A stretch of 64,000 nt of DNA from Zoogloea sp. LCSB751 (GTDB lineage Bacteria; Pseudomonadota; Gammaproteobacteria; Burkholderiales; Rhodocyclaceae). Positions 1 to 8,243 of this stretch are shown here, in pieces. Position numbers and translations under genes: made by a program. Positions within the stretch are counted from its first letter, which is position 1; the number at the start of each line of letters is the position of its first letter. The notes beneath the pieces were generated by a model that saw nothing but the letters and a program-made list of their open reading frames with translations, did no database searches and had not been told where the DNA came from. The stretch lies in the NCBI RefSeq assembly GCF_002028455.1, contig NZ_MWUM01000014.1, positions 62,001-126,000 of the forward strand. The letters run 5' to 3'.

Positions 1-1
1 G

Positions 2-220
2 GAAGCCATGTTCTTCCACACCGACACCGCCGATGCCCCCTGGACGGTGATCAAGTCGGACTGCAAGAAGCGCGCGCGCCTCAACGCGATGCGCTACGTG
101 CTGCACAAGCTGCCCTACGCCAACAAGGATCTGGAGCATATCGGCTCGCTGGACCCCCTGCTGGTCGGCCGTGCCCACGTAGTCTACGAACGCGGCGAAC
201 ACGCCAGCCCGCTGCTTTAA
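2..220 (+). CDS. ppk2: Polyphosphate kinase 2 family protein, C-terminal fragment
   Basis: The gene runs in from the left edge; the open frame starts at base 2 and ends at a TAA. The visible 72 residues include APWTVIKSDCKKRARLNAM, the typical end of the P-loop kinase core of PPK2 proteins, followed by a short tail. PPK2 enzymes transfer phosphate between polyphosphate and nucleotides in the cytoplasm. The Walker motifs lie outside the window, so subclass (ADP- or AMP-phosphorylating) cannot be judged. Confidence 0.75.
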   Translation, partial: EAMFFHTDTADAPWTVIKSDCKKRARLNAMRYVLHKLPYANKDLEHIGSLDPLLVGRAHVVYERGEHASPLL

Positions 221-236
221 GAAACCGCAATACCCG

Positions 237-265
237 CCCTGCCCGCCGTACCGGCAGGGGCAGGG
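237..265 (+). terminator. GC-rich stem-loop after ppk2
   Basis: CCCTGCCC pairs with GGGCAGGG, with an inner GCCG/CGGC stem. It lies 17 bases after the ppk2 stop. There is no T-tract, so intrinsic termination is only possible, not shown. Confidence 0.4.
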
Positions 266-317
266 AGTAGTCCTTCACGCTTCTGCACGACGTGCCGCGG
301 CGCAGTAGACTCGGCCC

Positions 318-2090
318 GTGCCCATCGAATCCAAGCTTTCCCCCTTCGCCTTCTTCGACAACAACCTCGACGCCGACGGCCAGCGGGGCGCCTGGCTGCT
401 GACCGGGCTTGTCGAGGAAGTCATCTGCGACGACGCCGGCAATTGGCGGGACTGTCTGCAGCGCCTCGACGAGGCCGCCCGCAACGGCGCCTGGGTCGCC
501 GTGGCCGCCGCCTACGAACTCGGCTACGCCATCGAAGCGCGGCTGCGCCCACGGCGACCAGCGGGCTCGGGGCCACTGCTGCAGGCCTGGATCTTCGAAC
601 ACGGCGAGTGGCTGGACAGCGCCGCCTGCGAAAAGTGGCTGAGTGCCCAGGCCGGTGATGCCCCTGGCGGCGTCGGCGCACTGCAGGCCGATATCGCCGA
701 AACGGCCTATCTCGAGAACATCGAGCGCATCCGCCGCTACATCGCCGACGGCGACTGCTACCAGGTCAATTACACCTTCCCGTTCAGCGGCCAGGCCTAC
801 GGTGCCCCGGCCGCCCTGTACCAGTCGCTGCGCGCCGCCCAGCCGGTACGCTACGGCGCCTTCATCCGCCATACCGGCGGCAGCATCCTGTCCCGCTCGC
901 CGGAGTTGTTCCTGGAGCGCAGCGGCACGACCCTCAGCAGCCTGCCGATGAAGGGCACCGCGCCGCGCCAGGCAGACCCAGCCACCCTCAGCACCTCCGA
1001 GAAGGATCGCGCCGAGAACGTGATGATCGTGGACCTGATCCGCAACGACATGGGCCGGCTGGCCCCCGCCGGCGGCGTGCGGGTGGACGAACTGTTCCAC
1101 GTCGAGCCCTACCCGACGGTCTGGCAGATGATCTCCCGCGTCGTCGCCGAGCCGGTTGCCGCCGGGCTGCCGGAGATCTTCCGCGCCCTGTTCCCCTGTG
1201 GCTCGATCACTGGCGCACCGAAGATCCGCGCGATGGAGATCATCCGCGAACTGGAACCCAGCCCCCGCGGCATATATTGCGGCGCGCTGGGCTTCATCCG
1301 CCCCGGCGGCGATTTCCGCCTGAGTGTGCCGATCCGCACACTGCTCGTGGATACGGACGGCCAGGCGAAGCTCAATGTGGGGAGCGGGGTCGTCTACGAC
1401 TCCAGCCCGGCCGGGGAGTGGGCGGAATGCCATCTCAAGGCGCGTTTCCTGACCGCCCTGCCGACACCGCTGCGGCTGATCGAGACCCTGCGCTATGCGC
1501 CGGCGGAGGCGGAAGCCTTCCCTTTCCTGGCCGAACACCGGGAACGCCTGTCGGCTTCCGCCCGCTGGTTCGGTTTCCCCTTCGATCCCGATGCCTTCCG
1601 CGATACGCTCGCCACCGTCGGTGGCGACGCGCCGCTGAGGGTGCGCGTGACCCTCGGCCAAGGCGGGGATTTCCGCCTGGAAACCGCCCCGCTCAGCGCC
1701 GGCGCGCCTGCCGATGCACCGACGGTGGTGCTGTCGCCGCATCGGGTACGCAGCGATGATCCGCTGCTGCGCCACAAGACCACCGCCCGCCGGCTCTACG
1801 ACCAGGAACTCGCCCGGGTCATGGCGGACGGAAACTTCGACGCCCTGTTCCTCAATGAACGGGGCGAACTGACCGAAGGCGCCCGCAGCAACCTGTTCGT
1901 ACAGAAAAACGGGGAACTGCTGACGCCACCGCAGGACGCGGGACTGCTCAACGGCGTGCTACGGCGCCGCCTGCTGCGGAAAGGGCTGGCTCGGGAAGCC
2001 ACGCTGACCGTCGCCGATCTTCACCAGGCCGAAGCCCTCTTCGTCGGCAACGGCCTGCGCGGACTGCTTCGGGTACATCTCACTCCGTAG
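318..2090 (+). CDS. pabBC: Fused aminodeoxychorismate synthase component I / aminodeoxychorismate lyase (PabB-PabC)
   Basis: 590 residues from a GTG start. The first ~360 residues are a chorismate-utilising domain, with KGTAPR, DLIRNDMGR and PCGSITGAPKIRAMEII as in PabB/TrpE. The last ~220 residues are a class IV aminotransferase-type domain (FLNERGELTEGARSNLFV) typical of 4-amino-4-deoxychorismate lyase. Together they turn chorismate, with ammonia from a PabA partner, into p-aminobenzoate for folate. Folate also links it to thyA-folA further on, though these are not adjacent. The stop codon TAG is the first part of a REP-like repeat. Confidence 0.9.
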   Translation: MPIESKLSPFAFFDNNLDADGQRGAWLLTGLVEEVICDDAGNWRDCLQRLDEAARNGAWVAVAAAYELGYAIEARLRPRRPAGSGPLLQAWIFEHGEWLDSAACEKWLSAQAGDAPGGVGALQADIAETAYLENIERIRRYIADGDCYQVNYTFPFSGQAYGAPAALYQSLRAAQPVRYGAFIRHTGGSILSRSPELFLERSGTTLSSLPMKGTAPRQADPATLSTSEKDRAENVMIVDLIRNDMGRLAPAGGVRVDELFHVEPYPTVWQMISRVVAEPVAAGLPEIFRALFPCGSITGAPKIRAMEIIRELEPSPRGIYCGALGFIRPGGDFRLSVPIRTLLVDTDGQAKLNVGSGVVYDSSPAGEWAECHLKARFLTALPTPLRLIETLRYAPAEAEAFPFLAEHRERLSASARWFGFPFDPDAFRDTLATVGGDAPLRVRVTLGQGGDFRLETAPLSAGAPADAPTVVLSPHRVRSDDPLLRHKTTARRLYDQELARVMADGNFDALFLNERGELTEGARSNLFVQKNGELLTPPQDAGLLNGVLRRRLLRKGLAREATLTVADLHQAEALFVGNGLRGLLRVHLTP

Positions 2091-2110
2091 GGGCGAGTGA
2101 ATTCGCCCGA
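2088..2110 (+). repeat. REP-like palindrome, single copy
   Basis: Sequence GTAGGGGCGAGTGAATTCGC and onward matches the dispersed element with core GGGCGAATGAATTCGCCC seen at eight other places in the window. Its TAG is the stop codon of pabBC. Confidence 0.7.
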
Positions 2111-2134
2111 CAGTCCGCGGTCCGCTCAGCCCAC

Positions 2135-2863
2135 TTACTTGGCGCTCTTGCCCTTCGGCACCACGGACAGGCGCTCCACCAGCCCACGGGTGCTGGCCGG
2201 GGACTCCTTCAGCAGCAGTTGCACGCCGGCACGCAGCAGTTCGGACTTGGTGCAGATCCGGCCGGCCTTGGCCAGCGTCTCGCGGAGGGTCTTGAGCTGG
2301 GCGTGCTCGCTCTTCGGCATCGAGAAGGAATCGCGCACGACCTTCTCGCGGCTGGCCTTGACAGGCTTTTCGGCCTTCGCCGGCTTGTCCGCCTTCGGTG
2401 CCTTGGCCTGCTTCGGCGCCTTGTCGACCTTTTCGGCCACCTTCTCAACCTTCGCAGGCTTCTCGGCCTTCACCGGCTTGGCCTTCTTGACGGGCGCAGC
2501 AGCCGGCGCGTCAATCGCCACGGCGACCGGCGTGGCCTCTGCCTTGGTCTTGACCGCAGGCGCCTTCGCCACCTTGGCCGCCGGCGCCCGCTTGACCGGG
2601 GCAGACTTCACAGTCCGTGCCGGCTTCGCCGCAACCTTCGCAGCGGGCTCGGTGGGCGCCGGTGCTGCGGCAGGCTCCACGGGCGCAGGGGGCGCAACTT
2701 CGGGCGTGCTCTCCACAACCGGGGCCGGAGCGGCCTGGACTGGCTCGCTCACCGCCACGGCGTCCGCCTTCACGGGGGCTGCGGACTCCGGCAGACGGGT
2801 TTCGAGGGATTCGGTTTCCTGCTGCAGCGTGGAACGCAGCGCAGATTTGACCTTGCTGTTCAT
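2135..2863 (-). CDS. Ala/Lys/Pro-rich protein with C-terminal ribbon-helix-helix-like domain, ParA partner
   Basis: 242 residues. Residues 1-24 may be helical. About 25-172 are low-complexity Ala/Pro/Val passing into KPAKAEK-type Lys-rich repeats, like histone H1 or AlgP tails. About 175-222 (DSFSMPKSEHAQLKTLRETL, then TKSELLRAGVQLLL) looks like a ribbon-helix-helix DNA-binding fold. The ATG overlaps the TGA of the upstream parA in ATGA, so the pair is translationally coupled. By analogy with ParG/Omega-type partition proteins it would bind DNA and stimulate the ATPase through its flexible part. The role on a chromosome is unknown; a histone-like nucleoid protein is the alternative. Confidence 0.6.
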   Translation of the reverse strand: MNSKVKSALRSTLQQETESLETRLPESAAPVKADAVAVSEPVQAAPAPVVESTPEVAPPAPVEPAAAPAPTEPAAKVAAKPARTVKSAPVKRAPAAKVAKAPAVKTKAEATPVAVAIDAPAAAPVKKAKPVKAEKPAKVEKVAEKVDKAPKQAKAPKADKPAKAEKPVKASREKVVRDSFSMPKSEHAQLKTLRETLAKAGRICTKSELLRAGVQLLLKESPASTRGLVERLSVVPKGKSAK

Positions 2864-3519
2864 AGTTTCTCTCCTGTGAGTTTCAAGACTTCCGCAACCA
2901 GTTTGTCCACCTCCCGGGCCGCCTCCGAACCGGCACGACCGAGCTGATACACCGTGCCGCCGATCACTGCACTCTGCGCGAAGGCATTGCGCTGCGACAG
3001 GGCTGCACCGAGTACCGGCAAGGTGAAATCGCGCATCACCTCGAGGACATCCCAGGCAAGGTTGGTGCGCAGGACGCGGTTCGGCACCAGGGCGGCCTTG
3101 AGCCCCTTGCGGCTGGCCTGCACCTGCAGGATCAGACGCTCGACACCCTTGGTGGACCACAGGTCGGCCGGGCTCGGGACCACCGGCACCAGCGCCACAT
3201 CGGCCTCCTGAAGCGCCGCCAGCGTGGCGGGATGCTCGATGGACGGCGGACAGTCGAGCAGCACGATGTCTGCGCTGCGGGCCATCTGCTTGAGCACCGC
3301 ACGCAGGCCGCCGGGCAGCACGTCCAGCTTCGACACCTGCGCCGGAAAACCCTCGGTCGCGGCCTGGGCCCAGCGCAGGGCGGTCTCCTGCGGGTCGAGA
3401 TCGATGATGGCGACCCTGCGTCCACTACGTGCGAGCCCACCGGCCAATTGCATCGTGAGCGTCGACTTGCCCGCCCCACCCTTCTGGGACAGGACGGTAA
3501 TCACCCTTGACTTGGCCAC
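2860..3519 (-). CDS. ParA/MinD-family ATPase
   Basis: 219 residues from a GTG start preceded by GGGGGTGGA. The deviant Walker A (SQKGGAGKSTLTMQLA) has the signature lysine of ParA/MinD, and IIDLDPQ and LLDCPPS are the A' and B motifs. It lacks the N-terminal HTH of type Ia plasmid ParA and has the small type Ib size. It would dimerise with ATP on the nucleoid and position a cargo. The next gene is its likely partner. No parB, parS candidate or replication gene is nearby, so plasmid or chromosome segregation is not implied. Confidence 0.85.
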   Translation of the reverse strand: MAKSRVITVLSQKGGAGKSTLTMQLAGGLARSGRRVAIIDLDPQETALRWAQAATEGFPAQVSKLDVLPGGLRAVLKQMARSADIVLLDCPPSIEHPATLAALQEADVALVPVVPSPADLWSTKGVERLILQVQASRKGLKAALVPNRVLRTNLAWDVLEVMRDFTLPVLGAALSQRNAFAQSAVIGGTVYQLGRAGSEAAREVDKLVAEVLKLTGEKL

Positions 3520-3536
3520 TCCACCCCCTGATTGCG

Positions 3537-3549
3537 TAATACCGTATTA
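3537..3549. promoter_or_regulatory. Palindrome TAATACCGTATTA upstream of parA
   Basis: Perfect 6+1+6 palindrome, 18 bases upstream of the parA start codon and overlapping where a -10 element would lie. ParA/RHH cassettes are usually autoregulated, so this is a candidate operator for the RHH partner. Confidence 0.4.
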
Positions 3550-3704
3550 TTCTTGCGCGAATGGAATCGATTGGCAAGTCGGAACACCGACGGCAACATG
3601 TACAGACGCACGACGGGCGTCTCCTGCACGCCGCAGGCGACCGTTTGACGAGGAAGGGGAAAAAGGGCTGAGAGCACAGTGCCCAGCAGGGCGACATCAC
3701 CATA

Positions 3705-3911
3705 TTGGCCGTCGATGCCATCGCCTGCCGCCACCGGATCGCCGGACCGGCATTGAGAGCGCATTGTGCCGGCCTGGGCGGAGCGGCCCTGCAGGCATTG
3801 CAATGCCTGCCTGCCGGGCAGCAGCAGAGCTGCAACCCGGTATTCGAAGTTATCGCACGGGTCGCCTACGACCCGCACATCAAGGGATTACTCGACGCAG
3901 GCCTCGCCTAG
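3705..3911 (+). CDS. Possible small hypothetical ORF
   Basis: 68 codons from a TTG, in the 388-base gap between parA and the next gene. No ATG or GTG and no clear ribosome binding site was found. The frame reads through a 20-bp palindrome and its stop overlaps the stop of the convergent gene. The end (NPVFEVIARVAYDPHIKGLL) looks protein-like, but nothing is recognised. Confidence 0.2.
   Translation: MAVDAIACRHRIAGPALRAHCAGLGGAALQALQCLPAGQQQSCNPVFEVIARVAYDPHIKGLLDAGLA
3791..3810. repeat. Perfect 20-bp palindrome
   Basis: GCAGGCATTGCAATGCCTGC is its own reverse complement, with no loop. It sits in the parA/hypothetical intergenic region. It could be a protein site or a hairpin. Confidence 0.6.
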
Positions 3912-4285
3912 CATGCCTGCGGCACCAGGCACCGGGGGGCCACGAAACCCGCACGTGCCGGCGTCCCCCGGCCGTTGCAGACGCGCAGGCCCCGCGTGCT
4001 CAGGCGCATGCACTGCACTCCGGAAGCACTCGGCAGATCGACTGCGTCACCGTCCTCCACCTTGTCGATGCGCAGCAGTTCGAGAAAGCGCCGGGCCGCC
4101 TCCCGGCAATCGAAGATCGTCAGGCGGCCATCGTTGGCGCACAGCCAGCGGTCGTTCAGGGTGATCCCCAGGCAGCTATGGCAACCGCCGGTGAGGGTGT
4201 GCAGGCGAATCCGCACCTGCCCCAGCAGGGACAGCCGGGCAGCCGCCAGTTCGAGCCAGGTGGCGTGACGTTTCTTGGTATCCAT
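3908..4285 (-). CDS. Hypothetical protein, 125 aa
   Basis: The ATG at 4285 is chosen because GGAGGAGG lies just upstream; the longer open frame to 4417 has no such site. The protein is soluble, basic, and has five cysteines (GGCHSC, WLCAND, FDCREA and two later). No family is recognised. It is transcribed divergently from metY and shares a 215-base intergenic region with it. Confidence 0.55.
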   Translation of the reverse strand: MDTKKRHATWLELAAARLSLLGQVRIRLHTLTGGCHSCLGITLNDRWLCANDGRLTIFDCREAARRFLELLRIDKVEDGDAVDLPSASGVQCMRLSTRGLRVCNGRGTPARAGFVAPRCLVPQAC

Positions 4286-4393
4286 GTAAGTCTCCTCCTC
4301 CATCTTTTTTATTGGCATCCGCCGGCCCGGCAAGACCCACGCCAGACAAGGCGGTGCAGGAAATATTATCCACAAACGCCAGGCTCCCTGCGA

Positions 4394-4435
4394 GGTGGCA
4401 ATTCCCGCAATGACCACCGGGAAAACCCGGAGTGG
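4394..4435 (+). promoter_or_regulatory. Structured leader upstream of metY
   Basis: Nested inverted repeats: GGTGG can pair with CCACC, TTCCC with GGGAA, and CCGGG-AAAA-CCCGG forms a tight hairpin. These pairings compete with each other. The element ends 65 bases before the metY start. I do not recognise a known SAM riboswitch class. Confidence 0.35.
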
Positions 4436-4500
4436 ATAAACGGCGTATCATTCGGCGGCCTGATGCAAGTGCGCCTTCAAAAAATACGGAGAAAAACACA

Positions 4501-5784
4501 ATGAAACTGGAAACCCTTGCCGTACATGGCGGCTACAGCCCGGACCCGACCACCAAGGCAGTGGCCGTGCCGATCTACCAGACCACTTCATATGCGTTCG
4601 ACGACACCCAGCACGGTGCCGACCTGTTCGACCTGAAGGTGGCAGGCAACATCTACACCCGCATCATGAACCCCACCCAGGCGGTGCTCGAAGCCCGCGT
4701 GGCGGCGATGGAAGGCGGTATTGCCGGCCTGGCCCTGGCGTCCGGCATGGCCGCCATCAGTTACGCGATCCAGACCATCGCCGAGGCTGGCGACAACATC
4801 GTGTCGGCTTCCACGCTGTACGGCGGCACCTACAACCTGTTCGCCCACACGCTGCCGCAGATCGGCATCCATGTGCGCTTTGCCGACTACCGCGACCCTG
4901 CCTCCTTTGCACCGCTGATCGACGAGCGAACCAAGGCCATCTACTGTGAATCGGTCGGCAATCCGCTGGGCAACATCACCGACTTCGAGGCGCTGGCGGC
5001 CATCGCCCACGCCCACGGCATTCCGCTGATCGTGGACAACACGGTCCCGTCGCCCTACCTCTGTCGCCCGATCGAACACGGCGCCGACATCGTGGTGCAC
5101 TCGCTCACCAAGTACCTGGGCGGCCACGGCAATTCCATCGGCGGCATCATCGTCGACAGCGGCAAGTTCCCGTGGGCAGAGCACAAGGAACGCTTCCGCC
5201 GCCTCAATGAGCCCGACGTGTCCTACCACGGCGTGGTGTATACCGAAGCGCTCGGCCCGGCCGCGTACATTGGCCGTGCGCGGGTCGTGCCGCTGCGCAA
5301 CATGGGCGCCGCAATCAGCCCCTTCAACGCCTTCCTGATCCTGCAGGGCATCGAAACCCTGGCGCTGCGCATGGACCGCATCTGCGACAACACCCAGAAG
5401 GTGGCCGAGTTCCTGAAGGGCCATGCCAAGGTGGCCTGGGTCAATTACGCCGGCCTGCCGGAACACCCCGACTACGAGCTGGTCCGGAAATACATGGGCG
5501 GCCGCGCCTCCGGCATCCTCAACTTCGGCGTGAAGAGCCCCGACGGCGACGGCAAGGCCGCCGGCGGACGTTTCCAGGACGCCCTCAAGCTGGTGACGCG
5601 CCTCGTCAATATCGGCGACAGCAAGAGCCTGGCCTGCCACCCGGCGTCCACCACCCACCGCCAGCTGTCGCCGGAAGAAATGATCAAGGCCGGCGTCTCC
5701 GAGGACATGGTGCGCCTGTCCATCGGCATCGAGCACATCGACGACATCCTGGCCGATCTGGACCAGGCCCTGGCCGCGGTCTGA
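4501..5784 (+). CDS. metY: O-acetylhomoserine sulfhydrylase (aminocarboxypropyltransferase)
   Basis: 427 residues. The start ATG follows ACGGAGAAAAACACA. The fold-type I PLP enzyme motifs are present: YTRIMNPTQAVLEARVAAMEGG, SGMAAISYA, and HSLTKYLGGHG with the PLP-binding lysine. Length and the long form match MetY rather than MetB/MetC. It makes homocysteine from O-acetylhomoserine and sulfide in methionine synthesis. It is a single-gene unit with a stem-loop after it. Confidence 0.93.
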   Translation: MKLETLAVHGGYSPDPTTKAVAVPIYQTTSYAFDDTQHGADLFDLKVAGNIYTRIMNPTQAVLEARVAAMEGGIAGLALASGMAAISYAIQTIAEAGDNIVSASTLYGGTYNLFAHTLPQIGIHVRFADYRDPASFAPLIDERTKAIYCESVGNPLGNITDFEALAAIAHAHGIPLIVDNTVPSPYLCRPIEHGADIVVHSLTKYLGGHGNSIGGIIVDSGKFPWAEHKERFRRLNEPDVSYHGVVYTEALGPAAYIGRARVVPLRNMGAAISPFNAFLILQGIETLALRMDRICDNTQKVAEFLKGHAKVAWVNYAGLPEHPDYELVRKYMGGRASGILNFGVKSPDGDGKAAGGRFQDALKLVTRLVNIGDSKSLACHPASTTHRQLSPEEMIKAGVSEDMVRLSIGIEHIDDILADLDQALAAV

Positions 5785-5800
5785 GCTCCGGTCGCAACAG

Positions 5801-5830
5801 CCGGCTCCCTGCACCAGGCAGGGAGCCCGG
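5801..5830. terminator. Stem-loop between convergent metY and the PilZ-like gene
   Basis: CTCCCTGC pairs with GCAGGGAG around a 5-base loop, with CCGG/CCGG flanks. It sits between two convergent stops 51 bases apart, so it may end transcripts from both sides. There is no T-tract. Confidence 0.5.
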
Positions 5831-5835
5831 TCTGC

Positions 5836-7290
5836 TCAAAGCAGCTGGCAACCGACGACCTGGTAGCCGGGCCCACTGAGCAGAGCCGGGCCGCTCTGCA
5901 ACTTGAGCATGCGGGCACCGTGCTTGACGAAGACCGTCCCGCTGCGGACCGTGCCCGGCTCGCACACGATTCTCACCCCCCGCCCCCGCACCGGCGGATC
6001 GCACAGGATGCCGTTCCAGCTGCGCCCTCCGTCATCGAGGATGACAGGCCGTGGATCGTCCGACAGGCGCTGAACACCGACCGATGCTCCGCCGTTCTCA
6101 TCGACACGCACCCGCCGGACGACACCCAGCACCCAGCGGCCGTTCTCCCCCAGATGCGCCGCCACCAGGGTCCCGACCCGACACACATCAGGGTCCATCA
6201 TCGTCGCGTGGACACCGAAACCGTTGCGGCTGGCATCCTGCAGCATCCACGCCGCCGCCGGCCGCAGCAGCGCTTCGCCGGAAATCAGCGAGCGGATGAA
6301 GCCCAGCCCCGTTGCCAGAGATAGCGCGCCTCCGACCGAATGACGGCGGAAACGCCGGGTCGGCGGCTGCGCCCCCCAGTGGCGGACCAGGTGGCGGATC
6401 GCCGCACCGACGGTCGCACGGGGCATGCCGTCGAAGCCACGGCTGGCGTCCCCCATGCCGCGTCCCAGCTCGCCGAGCACCGGCATGGCATCGGCGGGAT
6501 CGAAATAGCGCATCGCTGCCGACGGCTCCGCCGGCTGCACGAGGCAACGCCGGGGGGGCGACAGCGTTTCCAGGTCGACCGCAAACAGCTGGCCCTTGCC
6601 GGGCTGCTGACGGAGATCCAGCGCATGCTGCAGATGGCGCACGAGCTTGTCGATGGCCTCGATACGCTCCGGCGCCAGCTGGTCGAGGCTGGCGCTCTTC
6701 ATCGCCACCAGCCGGACGAACTCCCGCCGGATCGTCGAGCGGGTCTCACGCCCTTCGCGGATCAACACCGGGCTGTCCAGGTGCTCAAGCTCACAGGCCG
6801 TCCGATACGCCTCGCCGGCCCGACGCCAGGTATCCGCCGGCAACTCCTGGTAATCGAAGGCCGCCCACTTCATCTCCCCGTTGGCACAGCGCACCGAGCG
6901 CAACAGCATTTCCAGGCGCAGGCCGGGCTCGAGGCCTTCTTCAGGCGAGACCAGCACAAGCTCGTAAGCGCGCCCCAGGCTGGCGTGGAAATCCTGGCCG
7001 AGGGCCTTGTAGCGCACACTGCGCGCACCGAGGACATTGGAGAGATAGAGACTGGCCGCCTGGCGCAGATGGGGCTGCGCAGCTTCGTCGAGCAGCACGA
7101 CGAGACGCGCCAGCTCGGCCGGCGATGGGAGCGTTTCGTAGTGGAAGGAATCCAGCCAGCGGATCAGGTCGATCAGCGCAGCGGGCGCCGCGCTGGAGGC
7201 AATGCCGCCCAACACATGGTTCAGCGACTCGGCTTGAAGGAGCGGATGCGCCCCTCCGGCAACAGAACCAAGCACCATGACGACCGCCAT
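5836..7290 (-). CDS. PilZ-like (candidate c-di-GMP-binding) protein
   Basis: 484 residues. Most of the N-terminal 300 residues are predicted helical and not recognised. Toward the C-terminus, RRFRR at 312-316 and DASRNG at 352-357 fit the RxxxR and DxSxxG signature of PilZ c-di-GMP receptors, followed by a beta-rich stretch (TLVAAHLGENGRWVLGVVRRV). The spacing between the motifs (~40) is a little longer than usual. The start could also be the ATG at 7278. It stands alone between metY (convergent) and thyA (divergent). A regulator of motility or surface polymer is likely if c-di-GMP is bound. Confidence 0.55.
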   Translation of the reverse strand: MAVVMVLGSVAGGAHPLLQAESLNHVLGGIASSAAPAALIDLIRWLDSFHYETLPSPAELARLVVLLDEAAQPHLRQAASLYLSNVLGARSVRYKALGQDFHASLGRAYELVLVSPEEGLEPGLRLEMLLRSVRCANGEMKWAAFDYQELPADTWRRAGEAYRTACELEHLDSPVLIREGRETRSTIRREFVRLVAMKSASLDQLAPERIEAIDKLVRHLQHALDLRQQPGKGQLFAVDLETLSPPRRCLVQPAEPSAAMRYFDPADAMPVLGELGRGMGDASRGFDGMPRATVGAAIRHLVRHWGAQPPTRRFRRHSVGGALSLATGLGFIRSLISGEALLRPAAAWMLQDASRNGFGVHATMMDPDVCRVGTLVAAHLGENGRWVLGVVRRVRVDENGGASVGVQRLSDDPRPVILDDGGRSWNGILCDPPVRGRGVRIVCEPGTVRSGTVFVKHGARMLKLQSGPALLSGPGYQVVGCQLL

Positions 7291-7447
7291 CCCCCCGTTA
7301 CGGCCTTGCCGAAAAATGTGTTCGCAACGCGCGGCGATGGTAGCACAAAGGGGCCCGGTCCTCGCCGCGCCTGGGGCGCCCGGATCGTGGAAAGCCCCAT
7401 CCCCGGGCCGGCAAGGTATCAGTTAATATTCAGGCTTTTGGCGCCCC

Positions 7448-8242
7448 ATGCGACAGTACCTCGAACTCATGCGCCACGTGGCGGAACGCGGCCACCGCAA
7501 GGACGACCGCACCGGCACCGGCACCCTCTCCGTCTTCGGCTGGCAGATGCGTTTCGATCTCGCCGAAGGCTTCCCGCTGCTCACCACCAAGAAGCTGCAT
7601 ACCCGCTCGATCATCCACGAGCTGCTGTGGTTCCTGCGCGGCGACACCAACATCCAGTACCTGAAGGACAACAAGGTCTCCATCTGGGACGAATGGGCCG
7701 ACGAAAACGGCGAACTCGGCCCGGTGTACGGCAAGCAGTGGCGGCGCTGGGAAACCCCCGACGGGCGCAGCATCGACCAGATCGCCCAGCTCGTCGAAGC
7801 CCTCAAGAAGAACCCGGACTCCCGCCGCCACATCGTGTCGGCCTGGAACCCGTCCGAGGTGGACCGCATGGCCCTGCCGCCGTGCCACGCCCTGTTCCAG
7901 TTCTACGTGGCGGGCGGCAAGCTGTCCTGCCAGCTGTACCAGCGCAGCGCCGACATCTTCCTCGGCGTGCCCTTCAACATCGCCAGCTACGCACTGCTGA
8001 CGATGATGGTGGCCCAGGTGTGCGGCTACGAGCTCGGCGATTTCGTTTGGACCGGCGGCGACTGCCACCTCTACGTCAATCACCTGGAGCAGACCCAGCT
8101 GCAACTGTCCCGCGAGCCGCGGAAGCTGCCAACCATGCGCATCAACCCGGACGTGAAGAGCATCTTCGACTTCAAGATCGAAGACTTCACGCTGGAAGGC
8201 TACGACCCGCATCCGCACATCTCCGCGCCGGTGGCCGTCTGA
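7448..8242 (+). CDS. thyA: Thymidylate synthase
   Basis: 264 residues, the usual ThyA length. LPPCHALFQFYV carries the nucleophilic cysteine and RSADIFLGVPFNIASYALL the conserved folate/dUMP region. It methylates dUMP to dTMP with methylene-tetrahydrofolate, releasing dihydrofolate. folA starts one base after its stop, so the two form an operon in which the second enzyme recycles the product of the first. Confidence 0.97.
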   Translation: MRQYLELMRHVAERGHRKDDRTGTGTLSVFGWQMRFDLAEGFPLLTTKKLHTRSIIHELLWFLRGDTNIQYLKDNKVSIWDEWADENGELGPVYGKQWRRWETPDGRSIDQIAQLVEALKKNPDSRRHIVSAWNPSEVDRMALPPCHALFQFYVAGGKLSCQLYQRSADIFLGVPFNIASYALLTMMVAQVCGYELGDFVWTGGDCHLYVNHLEQTQLQLSREPRKLPTMRINPDVKSIFDFKIEDFTLEGYDPHPHISAPVAV

Positions 8243-8243
8243 G

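Noticed and set aside
81..1775. Long minus-strand open frame opposite pabBC
   Set aside because: It is a mirror frame caused by high GC; the plus-strand protein has clear family motifs.
2860..3549. Plasmid partition locus marking an integrated plasmid
   Set aside because: No replication initiator, relaxase, iterons or att site are seen, and the surroundings are core genes.
4440..4500. SAM-II riboswitch before metY (GATGCAAGTGCGCC looks faintly similar)
   Set aside because: The conserved GATTTAACC and GCTAAAAAGG parts are missing, so only an unspecific structured leader is reported.
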